A DNA stretch of 32,258 nucleotides from a virus. The notes beneath the pieces were generated by a model that did not search any database, was not told the DNA's origin, and saw nothing but the letters and a program-made list of their open reading frames with translations. Location of the stretch: positions 1 to 32,258 of IMG/VR virus record IMGVR_UViG_3300019487_000072, one strand, 5' to 3'. Positions 1-5,783 of the stretch are shown in pieces. Positions within the stretch are counted from its first letter, which is position 1. Each line of letters starts with the position of its first letter. Made by a program: the position numbers and the translations under genes.

Positions 1-19
1 AAAAGAAGGAGGACGCACG

Positions 20-406
20 ATGAAGAAGACGATTACGACGGAGGAGCGGTTCGTGAGCGGAGACGGGAATACCAGCGTTTCGGTCTGGCGGCGCGATGGC
101 GGCCCGCCGTCCGTGACATGGCAACCGCCCATCATCGTAACCGCCCCCAGTGATAGCCTATGGCGCGCCCGCGAGTTCCACGCCCTGCTCGGCGTGGCCC
201 TGGCCGCGGCAGATGGCAAGGCCGCCGAGGCGATGGAGAGTCCGAAGGACCCACCGGCCGGCCTGCTGACCACGCGCGACGTGGATGCAGCCGCCAAGTA
301 TGCGCGCGAGCGAGCCAGCCCGCCCACAGAAGTCGTCGGCAAGCTCTGCCTCGATGAGGCCCGCGACGCCTTCCTCGCTGGCGTCAAGTATGCCCGCGGC
401 AAGTAA
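20..406 (+). CDS. Hypothetical phage protein, 128 aa
   Basis: I do not recognise this protein. It starts at an ATG preceded by a strong ribosome binding site (AAGGAGG at about 6-12). The N-terminal half is polar and beta-like, with a W-rich stretch near residues 20-50. The C-terminal half is helical and Ala-rich, and ends in a basic AGVKYARGK tail. No cysteines suggest metal binding, and there is no signal peptide or TM segment. It is the first gene of a tightly packed + strand series of small genes, so an early accessory role is inferred from position only. The coding call rests on the good RBS, the length and the compact spacing to the next gene (23 bp). Confidence 0.65.
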   Translation: MKKTITTEERFVSGDGNTSVSVWRRDGGPPSVTWQPPIIVTAPSDSLWRAREFHALLGVALAAADGKAAEAMESPKDPPAGLLTTRDVDAAAKYARERASPPTEVVGKLCLDEARDAFLAGVKYARGK

Positions 407-429
407 CCGCCAGCGATCAGGAGAAGATC

Positions 430-642
430 ATGCCGACGAAGAAGAAGGCCGCGCGCTTGGAAAAATACAGCGTCGAAGTCTACCGCAGCAAGGACTGCGA
501 CTGGCGCTGGCGAGTCTGGTCTGATCGCAACGACAAGATCGTGGCGGATTCCGCTGAGGGCTATCGGCGTCTCGATCATGCCACGCGCATGGCGAGAACG
601 CTGTTCCCGACGATGATGATTCTCCGTCCGTTTCGCTTATAG
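430..642 (+). CDS. DUF1508/YegP-like small protein
   Basis: This 70-residue protein starts after CAGGAG with good spacing. Residues about 13-55 (YSVEVYRSKD, WRWRVWSDRNDKIVADSAEGY) follow the DUF1508 (YegP-like) pattern: a beta strand, a WRWR-type strand, a turn, then I(V)ADSxEGY. In cellular proteins this domain usually occurs as tandem repeats; phages often encode a single copy, as here. Biochemical function of the family is unclear. The first ten residues are Lys/Arg-rich (PTKKKAARLEK), so nucleic-acid association is possible but is inference. It lies in the early + strand gene series. Confidence 0.7.
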   Translation: MPTKKKAARLEKYSVEVYRSKDCDWRWRVWSDRNDKIVADSAEGYRRLDHATRMARTLFPTMMILRPFRL

Positions 643-668
643 CGCGATTCTCTCGGTGAGGATCGAAC

Positions 669-860
669 ATGACCGAACCAGAGACCACCTACACCTGCGG
701 CTCGTGCGGCTCGCGGAAGTTCACCATCCACAGCAGCGGCGAGCCGCTGATGATCTGCTGCGACGGCTGCACGCGGATGGCGTCCGCTCTCCGTGGCGAG
801 ACGCTCGCCGATCTGTGGAAGCGGATCACACGGCCCGAACCAACGGAGCGAAAGACATGA
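669..860 (+). CDS. Small putative zinc-ribbon protein, 63 aa
   Basis: The protein carries two CxxC knuckles, Cys10-x2-Cys13 and Cys31-x2-Cys34 (with Cys30 adjacent), about 17 residues apart. This is the layout of a four-Cys zinc ribbon. The remaining helix (residues about 36-55) is amphipathic. Small phage zinc-ribbon proteins of this sort often bind nucleic acid or other proteins, but no specific family is recognised. The start ATG is preceded by GTGAGGA. Its stop overlaps the next ATG as ATGA (857-860), so translation is probably coupled. Confidence 0.65.
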   Translation: MTEPETTYTCGSCGSRKFTIHSSGEPLMICCDGCTRMASALRGETLADLWKRITRPEPTERKT

Positions 861-1090
861 CCGAGACCGACCACGCGAGGCTCTACGCGCGCGAGCACGC
901 CGAGACCATCACCGCCAAGCCGCTCGACGACCTGCTGCGCGGCGAGATCACCCGCAAGGACTTCGCCAGGCTCATCGCCGACGAACTGCGCGGGGCCTGG
1001 CTCGAGGGCGCTGCTCACGCCTGGGCCGAGGGCAACGCGCACCTCGCCGGCATCGCCAGGATGCGCGACCGCAACGTGGGAGACCCATGA
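857..1090 (+). CDS. Hypothetical helical protein, 77 aa
   Basis: The start is taken at the ATG that overlaps the previous stop in ATGA; a longer in-frame extension upstream lies out of frame over the zinc-ribbon gene and is not needed. The protein looks all-helical, with an acidic/His-rich first half (MTETDHARLYAREHAE) and a second helix rich in Ala and Trp (GAWLEGAAHAWAEGNAH). There are no cysteines, TM segments or recognised domains. Similar short Ala/Glu-rich proteins are common in early regions of GC-rich phages. Function unknown. Confidence 0.6.
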   Translation: MTETDHARLYAREHAETITAKPLDDLLRGEITRKDFARLIADELRGAWLEGAAHAWAEGNAHLAGIARMRDRNVGDP

Positions 1091-1091
1091 C

Positions 1092-1433
1092 ATGCCCTTC
1101 CTCGTGGATCTGGGCACCGGCCTGCAAGCCAGGGCGCACTCCTCGTGCGGCAAGTGCAAGAGCGCGCTGTGCCCGTGCAAGGAGGGCATGGTCTCGGCCT
1201 CGTGGGCGTACAGGCGCTACGGGGGCCGCGCAATCTGCGAGCTGCTGGCGAAGAACTGGATCTTCCGGTTCAAGGCGAGGAAGGAGCGCATCGCTGCCGA
1301 GGAGCAGCTTGCCCGTTCGCGCAGGGCGATTCTGCGGGCAGCGACTAGGGGGATGGTCTCGCCTTCGGCTCGCCAGGAGATGGTCTCGCCTTCGGCTCGC
1401 CACTTGACAGCCAACCACCAAGAGGTATCATAG
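1092..1433 (+). CDS. Cys-motif hypothetical protein, C-terminus made of a DNA repeat
   Basis: The 113-residue ORF starts one base after the preceding stop. Residues 19-29 hold a CxxC...CxC cluster (SCGKCKSALCPC), a possible metal site. Residues 30-85 are basic and helical. From about residue 88 onward the reading frame runs through a 27-bp-period tandem repeat (encoding MVSPSAR twice), then through a good sigma70-like promoter for the next gene. The C-terminal ~25 residues may therefore be a by-product of repeat insertion rather than conserved protein. I recognise no family; the coding call is supported by the cysteine motif, spacing and frame. Confidence 0.55.
   Translation: MPFLVDLGTGLQARAHSSCGKCKSALCPCKEGMVSASWAYRRYGGRAICELLAKNWIFRFKARKERIAAEEQLARSRRAILRAATRGMVSPSARQEMVSPSARHLTANHQEVS
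1353..1402 (+). repeat. 27-bp-period tandem repeat, two units
   Basis: A 23-bp string beginning ATGGTCTCGCCTTCGG occurs exactly at 1353-1375 and again at 1380-1402, a period of 27 bp. A diverged dimer with the same 27-bp period lies at 32029-32073. The unit holds two related half-units (TCTCGCC and GGCTCGCC). Because 27 is a multiple of three, the insertion keeps the overlapping ORF open. Confidence 0.85.
1404..1431 (+). promoter_or_regulatory. Candidate sigma70-type promoter
   Basis: TTGACA at 1404-1409 is a perfect -35 hexamer, followed after 16 bp by TATCAT at 1426-1431, which matches five of six -10 bases. It lies just past the 27-bp repeat, inside the last codons of the upstream ORF, and about 40 bp ahead of the ATG at 1473. 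It would drive the 1473-onward gene series. This is the best promoter match noticed in the window. Confidence 0.55.
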
Positions 1434-1472
1434 GGCACCACGGCCGGGATGGGTCTGCACGAGGAGGCCGAC

Positions 1473-1709
1473 ATGGACAGCCGACGGGCTTACTGGTACG
1501 CGACACAGCACGCCGAGATCGCGCGGATGTGGCGCGTGATGATTGCGAGTGGTATCGCGGGGAATCCGACCGCAGCAGCATGGCGATTCGGCCATGCCGT
1601 CGAGTGCACCATCGCCCTCGCGCGCAGGTGCCGCGTGCAGCGCGTGGCGCAAGGTGTCAAGCGCGAGATCGCCGAGCAGGAGCGGATCGACAAGTGGCAG
1701 GAGGCGTGA
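1473..1709 (+). CDS. Hypothetical helical protein, 78 aa
   Basis: The start at ATG 1473 is chosen over an upstream in-frame ATG at 1449 because GAGGAGG (1461-1467) lies five bases ahead of it. The product is predicted all-helical with a mixed-charge C-terminus (VKREIAEQERIDKWQEA) and a Trp-rich middle (ARMWRVMIASG, AAAWRFGHAVECT). There is no TM segment or known motif. It is the first gene after the 1404 promoter. Function unknown. Confidence 0.6.
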   Translation: MDSRRAYWYATQHAEIARMWRVMIASGIAGNPTAAAWRFGHAVECTIALARRCRVQRVAQGVKREIAEQERIDKWQEA

Positions 1710-1794
1710 GGTGCCTCGCGTCGGGGCTGTCGCGGGTGGTTCACGCGGAACAGCGCCGGCCTCGGCGCGCTCTCAAGCCGGCGGAGGAATGGCG

Positions 1795-2055
1795 ATGGAC
1801 ACGTTCGACGGCGCAACCTATCTCGCCAACCGTGACGAGGAGCGGCTCGCACGGCAGCTAGCGCGCGTGCGCGGGGCGGTCGCTGACGGCAACTGGCGCA
1901 GCCTCGCCGAGATCTCGCGCCTGACGTCGGCTCCGCAAGCCTCCGTCTCCGCACGACTGCGCGACCTGAGAAAGCCGCGCTACGGCAGCCTGACCGTGGA
2001 ACGTCGCTACCTGCGCAACGGCCTGTGGCTCTACCGCGTCACCGGACCAGCTTGA
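1795..2055 (+). CDS. Phage winged-helix DNA-binding protein
   Basis: The 86-residue product matches a winged-helix protein seen in many GC-rich phages. Residues about 29-62 form helix-turn-helix (GNWRSLAEISRLTSAPQ, then SVSARLRDLRKPRYG), and the VERRYLRNGLWLYRV strands that follow form the wing. The family is assumed to bind DNA; its role is undefined. GGAGGA at 1783-1788 suits the ATG at 1795 (six-base spacer). A GTG at 1711 in the same frame also has CAGGAGG ahead of it and would add 28 low-complexity Gly/Ala residues, so the N-terminus is not certain. Being small and early, it could act as an early regulator (inference). Confidence 0.75.
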   Translation: MDTFDGATYLANRDEERLARQLARVRGAVADGNWRSLAEISRLTSAPQASVSARLRDLRKPRYGSLTVERRYLRNGLWLYRVTGPA

Positions 2056-2066
2056 GGAGGAGGATC

Positions 2067-2405
2067 ATGCTGCAAGAGATTCAGTCTGAAGTGCTTGCTC
2101 GGTTGGATGCGCTCTCGGCCAAGATCGGTGTCGCCGTCGATCACCTGTGGCCTGCGCTCGTGCGGTATGAGGTCGCGGCTGCGCATGGAAAACTCGTGGT
2201 GACCGCCAGCCTGTACGCCGTGGTGATTGCTGCGTGGTGCGGTGTAGTGCTCCTGTTCAGAAAGGAACACGATGCCGCGGAAATGGCGATGATTGGCACA
2301 GGCATTCTTACGACAGCCGCCATCTTTGCCACCATGATGGGACTGCCTGAGATTCTCGCGGCGTTGAGTGCACCAGAGGCCGCAGCACTCAAGGCACTGC
2401 TGTGA
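2067..2405 (+). CDS. Small two-TM membrane protein
   Basis: The 112-residue protein starts after a very strong GAGGAGGAGG site. It has an amphipathic helical N-terminus (residues 1-40), then two hydrophobic segments at about 43-64 (VVTASLYAVVIAAWCGVVLLF) and 72-92 (EMAMIGTGILTTAAIFATMM), joined by a short charged loop (RKEHDAAE). The C-terminus is a short Ala/Leu helix. The helical-hairpin topology with a charged loop would fit a holin-like or other inner-membrane protein, but it lies among early genes with no endolysin nearby. No family is recognised, so the function stays open. Confidence 0.65.
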   Translation: MLQEIQSEVLARLDALSAKIGVAVDHLWPALVRYEVAAAHGKLVVTASLYAVVIAAWCGVVLLFRKEHDAAEMAMIGTGILTTAAIFATMMGLPEILAALSAPEAAALKALL

Positions 2406-2415
2406 TAAGATCGCC

Positions 2416-2733
2416 ATGAGTCCGACGCAACGCTCGCTCGCTGACCTGCGCGCGCGTGGCTACATCGCCCGCACCGTCGAATACTGGCACGCCTACAGCA
2501 AGCACAGAATCGACCTGTGGGGCTTCGACCTCGCTGCCGCCAAGCCAGGAGAGTTCCTGCTGGTCCAGGTCACGACCGGGACCAACCACGCCGCGCGACG
2601 CAGCAAGCTCGCCGGACTCGACTCAACCCCGGTCCTGAAGCAGACCCCGATCAAGCTCCTGATCCATTCCTGGGCCAAGCGAGGGAAGGGCAAGGTGAAG
2701 CGGTGGGAACTCCGAGAAGAGAGGCTCGCATGA
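2416..2733 (+). CDS. PD-(D/E)XK nuclease-like phage protein
   Basis: This 105-residue protein resembles the small VRR-NUC/Holliday-resolvase-like phage proteins. It has an N-terminal helix (SLADLRARGYIARTVE), a strand carrying HRIDLWGFDL with Asp33, a second strand FLLVQVTTGTNHAARRSKL, and a closing IHSWAKRGKGKVKRWELRE. In active PD-(D/E)XK enzymes the second strand reads ExK; here the matching place is Gln51-Val-Thr53. The same QVT form occurs in relatives of this phage family as I recall them. Catalysis is therefore doubtful; DNA-structure binding is possible. It neighbours recombination genes (ssb, ERF). The start at ATG 2416 has only a weak RBS. Its stop overlaps the next ATG (2730). Confidence 0.6.
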   Translation: MSPTQRSLADLRARGYIARTVEYWHAYSKHRIDLWGFDLAAAKPGEFLLVQVTTGTNHAARRSKLAGLDSTPVLKQTPIKLLIHSWAKRGKGKVKRWELREERLA

Positions 2734-2825
2734 CGTACTTGCTAGCTGTCGTCTTCGCCTTCGTCGCGGTGGCGCTGCTGATCGCGGTCGATCACATCTC
2801 GGAGAAGATGCGGTGGAGGAAATGA
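2730..2825 (+). CDS. Single-TM micropeptide, 31 aa
   Basis: This tiny ORF begins in the ATGA overlap with the preceding stop. It encodes one hydrophobic segment (residues about 3-20, YLLAVVFAFVAVALLIAV) followed by a charged, basic tail (DHISEKMRWRK). The positive-inside pattern predicts N-out/C-in topology. Single-TM micropeptides are frequent in phages but the role is unknown. Translational coupling and clean TM composition support it as real despite the length. Confidence 0.5.
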   Translation: MTYLLAVVFAFVAVALLIAVDHISEKMRWRK

Positions 2826-3013
2826 CCTGTTCGTGCGAGGAGGGACTCCAGCGCGAGCCGTGGCGTTGCTGCTCGTGCGAGCGTGGGCGTGCGCGCGCGC
2901 GCCGGGTGGTGCGTGCGATCGAGATGGATCGGTTGCAGGCCGAGAGGGTGGCTGCCGCGCGACAGAGGGTTGGAGAGGCTGGAGAGTGTGACGACGAGGA
3001 GATGCACACATGA
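2813..3013 (+). CDS. Small Cys-rich basic protein, 66 aa
   Basis: GTG 2813 is chosen as the start because GGAGAA lies six bases upstream; an ATG at 2822 has a GGAGGA only one base away, which is too close. Residues 6-22 carry CSC...CCSC (CSCEEGLQREPWRCCSC), which could hold a metal ion. The rest is an Arg-rich helix (RARARRVVRAIEMDRLQAERVAAARQ), partly low complexity. It overlaps the 31-aa ORF by 13 bp and its stop overlaps the next ATG as ATGA. I recognise no family. Confidence 0.5.
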   Translation: MEEMTCSCEEGLQREPWRCCSCERGRARARRVVRAIEMDRLQAERVAAARQRVGEAGECDDEEMHT

Positions 3014-3633
3014 CCATGGCGGAGATTCGTTGCCGACTTGATGCGGGAGAGGAACTGGTTGATGGATGGACCATGAACCCGTGCGGCGTCATCGTGCATT
3101 CGCTGGCGATCATTGGCGAGGGAGCGATCTTTGGAATGGGGACGATCGTGGGCGACTTGGCTGTTGTTGGCGAGAAGGCGATCGTGGGCGAAAAGGTGGT
3201 CATTAGCGAGTGTGCGGCCGTGGGCCGCTTGGCGACCGTGGGCGATGGAGCGGTCGTGGGCAAGGGAGCGACTGTGGGCAAGGGGGCGACTGTGGGCAAG
3301 GGGGCGAACGTTGGCGCACATGCGATCGTCCACCATGGCGCGCGTGTGGGCGACAGCGTTCATGTGTGCGCTTACGCTGAGGTGCCCGCTGGGGCGATCG
3401 TGGAGACGGATGCCGACATTCTCGTCGCGTTCATCGGGCGCTTCTATCTCACCGCCACGTGCAAGCCCACGCTGCGCGTCGCGTTCGGTTGCGAGGTGCA
3501 TGGCATCCAGGAGTGGCGAGACAGCGTTGAGGACATCTCGCGGCTCCATGTGCCCGGGCAGGCCGACTTCTATATGACGCGCCTGACCGCGGCGTTCGAC
3601 TGGGTCGAGGCGTCGTTCGGCTCACCCCTTTGA
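3010..3633 (+). CDS. Left-handed beta-helix (hexapeptide repeat) phage protein
   Basis: Residues about 33-130 are a run of hexapeptide repeats of the A-x-V-G-x-x type (for example AVVGEKAIVGEK, AVVGKGATVGKG). This is the signature of a left-handed beta-helix, roughly five 18-residue coils. The C-terminal domain (residues 137-207, with FIGRFYLTATCK and RVAFGCEVHGIQEW) resembles a small domain attached to hexapeptide repeats in other phage proteins. No acetyltransferase catalytic His is evident, so an enzymatic role is not supported; the family function is unknown. The repeats KGATVGKG are near-identical at DNA level (3271-3306). GAGGAG precedes ATG 3010 and a second ATG lies at 3016. Confidence 0.75.
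   Translation: MTMAEIRCRLDAGEELVDGWTMNPCGVIVHSLAIIGEGAIFGMGTIVGDLAVVGEKAIVGEKVVISECAAVGRLATVGDGAVVGKGATVGKGATVGKGANVGAHAIVHHGARVGDSVHVCAYAEVPAGAIVETDADILVAFIGRFYLTATCKPTLRVAFGCEVHGIQEWRDSVEDISRLHVPGQADFYMTRLTAAFDWVEASFGSPL
3271..3306 (+). repeat. 18-bp exact tandem duplication in the beta-helix gene
   Basis: ACTGTGGGCAAGGGGGCG occurs at 3271-3288 and 3289-3306, and a close variant precedes it. One unit equals one hexapeptide (TVGKGA), so slippage here adds or removes one helix face without breaking the frame. Confidence 0.85.
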
Positions 3634-3657
3634 TACCTTGCTACCATGCTGTATCGT
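3630..3657 (+). promoter_or_regulatory. Candidate promoter before the ssb/ERF cluster
   Basis: TTGATA at 3630-3635 and TATCGT at 3652-3657 are 16 bp apart, in the only gap (68 bp) between the beta-helix gene and the 3702 gene. The -35 matches five of six bases and the -10 four of six. The same gap holds the 13-mer CTTGCTACCATGC (3637-3649), found again at 5903-5915. The -35 partly overlaps the upstream stop codon region. Confidence 0.35.
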
Positions 3658-3701
3658 AGGTGGCATGGAGCCTGCCTATGGTGGAGCCCAGGAGACCGAC
3701 C

Positions 3702-3953
3702 ATGAACTACGACGACTGGCTGGAGGAGCCCTACGTGCGCATGTACGCCAAGGAGGACGCGATTGGCAAGGTCGCTGAGCGCCTCCTCGACCGGAAGGGC
3801 TGGTGCGACGAGAAGGCCGCTGAGTGGCGCCAGGAGAACGAGCCCGAGGATCCCCCGAGCGGCGAGGCATTCGAGCGGTGGCTGGAGCAGGAGGCATGGC
3901 GCGAGGCCGAGAGCCTGCTTAACGAGCCGCTCGACATGGACGATGACCGATGA
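3702..3953 (+). CDS. Acidic hypothetical protein, 83 aa
   Basis: ATG 3702 is preferred over an in-frame start at 3660 because AGGAGA lies just upstream. The product is strongly acidic and Trp-rich, predicted helical (MNYDDWLEEPYVRMYAKED..., EAFERWLEQEAWREAESLLNE), and ends DMDDDR. It has no TM segment or cysteine cluster (one Cys). Its stop overlaps the ssb ATG in ATGA, so it is likely translated together with SSB. An acidic partner of DNA-binding proteins or a host-enzyme inhibitor would fit composition, but that is speculation. No family recognised. Confidence 0.6.
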   Translation: MNYDDWLEEPYVRMYAKEDAIGKVAERLLDRKGWCDEKAAEWRQENEPEDPPSGEAFERWLEQEAWREAESLLNEPLDMDDDR

Positions 3954-4378
3954 GCCTCAACCGCATCCACCTGCTCGGCATGGCGCTCAAGCGCCAGGAG
4001 TTGCGCTACCTCACGAGCGGATCGGCGGTGCTCAACGCCAAGCTCCTCGTCTCCAAGACCTACACGGACCGCGGGGGAGTCGAGCAGCGCACCGAGACCG
4101 AGGTGCCGCTCACGTTGTGGGGCAAGCACGCCGAGCAGTACGCCAACGAGGTGGCGGAGGGCGCTCCGCTCTACGTCGAGGGCGAGCTGACCAACCGCAA
4201 GCGGCGCAACGAGAAGACCGGCGGGGAGTTCGACAACGTTTCCGTCTCGGTGAGCGTGTGGCGGCTGCTGACGGCGGCGGCTGCGGGCGCATCGGCGAGG
4301 ACTCCCGCAGCGCCGGTGCAGCGTGAGCGACCTGCGCCGCACAAGCTGGACCAGGAAGAGGATGACCTGCCGTTCTGA
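3950..4378 (+). CDS. ssb: Single-stranded DNA-binding protein (SSB)
   Basis: The 142-residue protein has a typical OB fold in residues 1-108 (NRIHLLGMALKRQELRY, LLVSKTYTDRGG, TEVPLTLWGKHAEQYANE, PLYVEGELTNRKRRNEKTGGEF). A short Ala/Pro-rich linker follows, and an acidic tip ends DDLPF, the C-terminal peptide that bacterial SSBs use to recruit replication and repair partners. It should coat ssDNA during phage replication and recombination. Its length is slightly below cellular SSBs because the linker is short. It sits directly before the ERF recombinase, a common phage pairing. It starts in an ATGA overlap with the previous gene. Confidence 0.92.
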   Translation: MSLNRIHLLGMALKRQELRYLTSGSAVLNAKLLVSKTYTDRGGVEQRTETEVPLTLWGKHAEQYANEVAEGAPLYVEGELTNRKRRNEKTGGEFDNVSVSVSVWRLLTAAAAGASARTPAAPVQRERPAPHKLDQEEDDLPF

Positions 4379-4400
4379 ACGGTGGGAGAGGAGACCAGAC

Positions 4401-5357
4401 ATGAAGACATCGCAGACGATCGGCAAGCTCGCAGCCGCCATCGCGCGGGCGCAGGCGGCGATGCAGAACCCGGTGTTCGACGCCGTGAACCCGCACTTCA
4501 ACTCCCGCTACGCCACGCTCGCGGCGGTGCGCAACGCCGTGATCCCGGCGCTCTCGACGCAGGGCGTGGCGGTGATGCAGTCGGCGACATCGACCGAGCG
4601 CGGGATCCGCGTCCACACGCTGCTCGCGCACTCGGACTCCGGGGAGTGGATCGAGACGGACGGGGTCGAGGTGCCGGTGGCGAAGGAGGGCGCGCACAAC
4701 GTGGTGGCGGCGACCACCTATGGCAAGCGCGTGGACTTGCAGTCGGTGACGTGCGTGTGCGGCGATGCCGATGACGACGGAAACCATGCCGAGAGCAATC
4801 CGCCGCCGCCGCGCGCGAAGGCCAAGGCGGCCGCCGTCTCGCGTGGCTCCGCCGCGGAGGCCGAATGGATCAAGAAGATCGCAGACTGCGCGACGCTTCA
4901 GGCGCTCGCTGAGGTTGGCACCGCGGCCAAGGCGGCCGGGTGCATGTCGAGCGAGGTCATCGGCGCGGGCAAGCGGCGCAAGGGCGAGCTCGAACTCGAG
5001 GCGATGATGAACGAGCCTCTCCGTGGCGAGGGAGAGGACGGCGAAGCCCAGCGCATGTCCGCAGAGACGGTTGCCGCCCTGGAGGGCAAGCCACCGAGCG
5101 CCCGCTCGGCTGCGGCCGCGAAGAAATCCGCGCTCATGGCCGCGATCGAGACTGAGACTGCGCGGACGGCCGGCGAGTGCATGACGGTCATCACCGGCCT
5201 CGTCTCGCACTTCGGCAGCGAGGCCTGGGCGCGGCTCGTGCGGGATGGCGGAGGTACGATCGCGGCGCCGCTTTACGGGTTCGAGGGACGGCTGGATGGA
5301 CTGCGCGCCCTAGCTCAGAAGATGATCGACGCCATGCCAGCGAAGGCGGCCCCCTGA
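4401..5357 (+). CDS. ERF-family ssDNA-annealing recombinase
   Basis: The 318-residue protein belongs to the ERF superfamily (P22 Erf type). Visible family features are the N-terminal helix IGKLAAAIARAQAAMQNPVFD, the NPHFNSRYATLAAVR motif (residues 30-44), and YGKRVDLQSVTCVCGDADDDGN (107-128), the classic YGKRYxL...DDDGN block. Residues 130-230 form a low-complexity linker plus helices; residues about 255-313 form a helical tail. ERF proteins form rings that anneal complementary ssDNA, used in circularisation and recombination. The adjacent SSB and the PD-(D/E)XK-like protein fit a recombination module. ATG 4401 follows GAGGAG with a seven-base spacer. Confidence 0.88.
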   Translation: MKTSQTIGKLAAAIARAQAAMQNPVFDAVNPHFNSRYATLAAVRNAVIPALSTQGVAVMQSATSTERGIRVHTLLAHSDSGEWIETDGVEVPVAKEGAHNVVAATTYGKRVDLQSVTCVCGDADDDGNHAESNPPPPRAKAKAAAVSRGSAAEAEWIKKIADCATLQALAEVGTAAKAAGCMSSEVIGAGKRRKGELELEAMMNEPLRGEGEDGEAQRMSAETVAALEGKPPSARSAAAAKKSALMAAIETETARTAGECMTVITGLVSHFGSEAWARLVRDGGGTIAAPLYGFEGRLDGLRALAQKMIDAMPAKAAP

Positions 5358-5783
5358 CGGTCGCAGGCCCCGCCGGCCCCCTACAATCCCAGGCGAGGGC
5401 GTTCCTCGCGGGGGGCCGGCGTGGCTTTCTTCTTGCCGCGCAAGCAGAGCCGCCGCCCCGGTCCCCACCACGGCCCACGCCGTCCCGGACAGGCCCTCCT
5501 CGCCCTTCTCCCGCTCCGGCACGGCTGCCACCGGCACCCCCATCCGGTCCGAGATCCGCTCCACCTGCCGCAGCAGCGCGACCTGCGCCTCGTCCGCCTC
5601 ATGCTGGGCGCCAAGGTGCCACGTAAGCGCCACGGTGGCCCCATACGTCGTCGAATCGTAGACCGAGGTTTCGGAGGGATAATCCACCCGACCGTCCCAG
5701 GCGCCCACCGTGAGCGCGTCAGGCCCACGGCAGCCGGAGCACGAGAGGACGATCAGGAGCGGGCGGGCAAGCATGGGGGCCAT
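5310..5783 (-). CDS. Putative lipoprotein/secreted protein with C-terminal TM, on opposite strand
   Basis: This 157-residue ORF lies on the - strand inside the + strand arm. The N-terminus (MLARPLLIVLSCSGC) looks like a short signal peptide ending in an imperfect lipobox at Cys18. Residues about 24-55 are beta-rich (GRVDYPSETSVYDSTTYGATVALTWHLG), a pattern common in small phage envelope proteins. Then come a helix (EAQVALLRQVERISDRMG), a hydrophobic segment (TAWAVVGTGAAALLA, about 100-114) and a Pro/Arg-rich tail that overlaps the 3' end of the ERF gene by 48 bp. Alternative start: ATG 5774. No good RBS is seen. The opposite-strand reading is His/Pro/Arg-rich and looks like a shadow. Confidence 0.55.
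   Translation of the reverse strand: MAPMLARPLLIVLSCSGCRGPDALTVGAWDGRVDYPSETSVYDSTTYGATVALTWHLGAQHEADEAQVALLRQVERISDRMGVPVAAVPEREKGEEGLSGTAWAVVGTGAAALLARQEESHAGPPRGTPSPGIVGGRRGLRPSGGRLRWHGVDHLLS

Noticed and set aside
1353-1402. CRISPR-like array
   Set aside because: Only two units, with no spacer of variable sequence between them; they abut with a 4-base remainder.
2742-3299. Pro/Thr-rich repeat ORF on the - strand (PTVAPLPT units)
   Set aside because: It is the mirror frame of the hexapeptide repeats of the 3010-3633 gene; the repeat is explained by the beta-helix coding.
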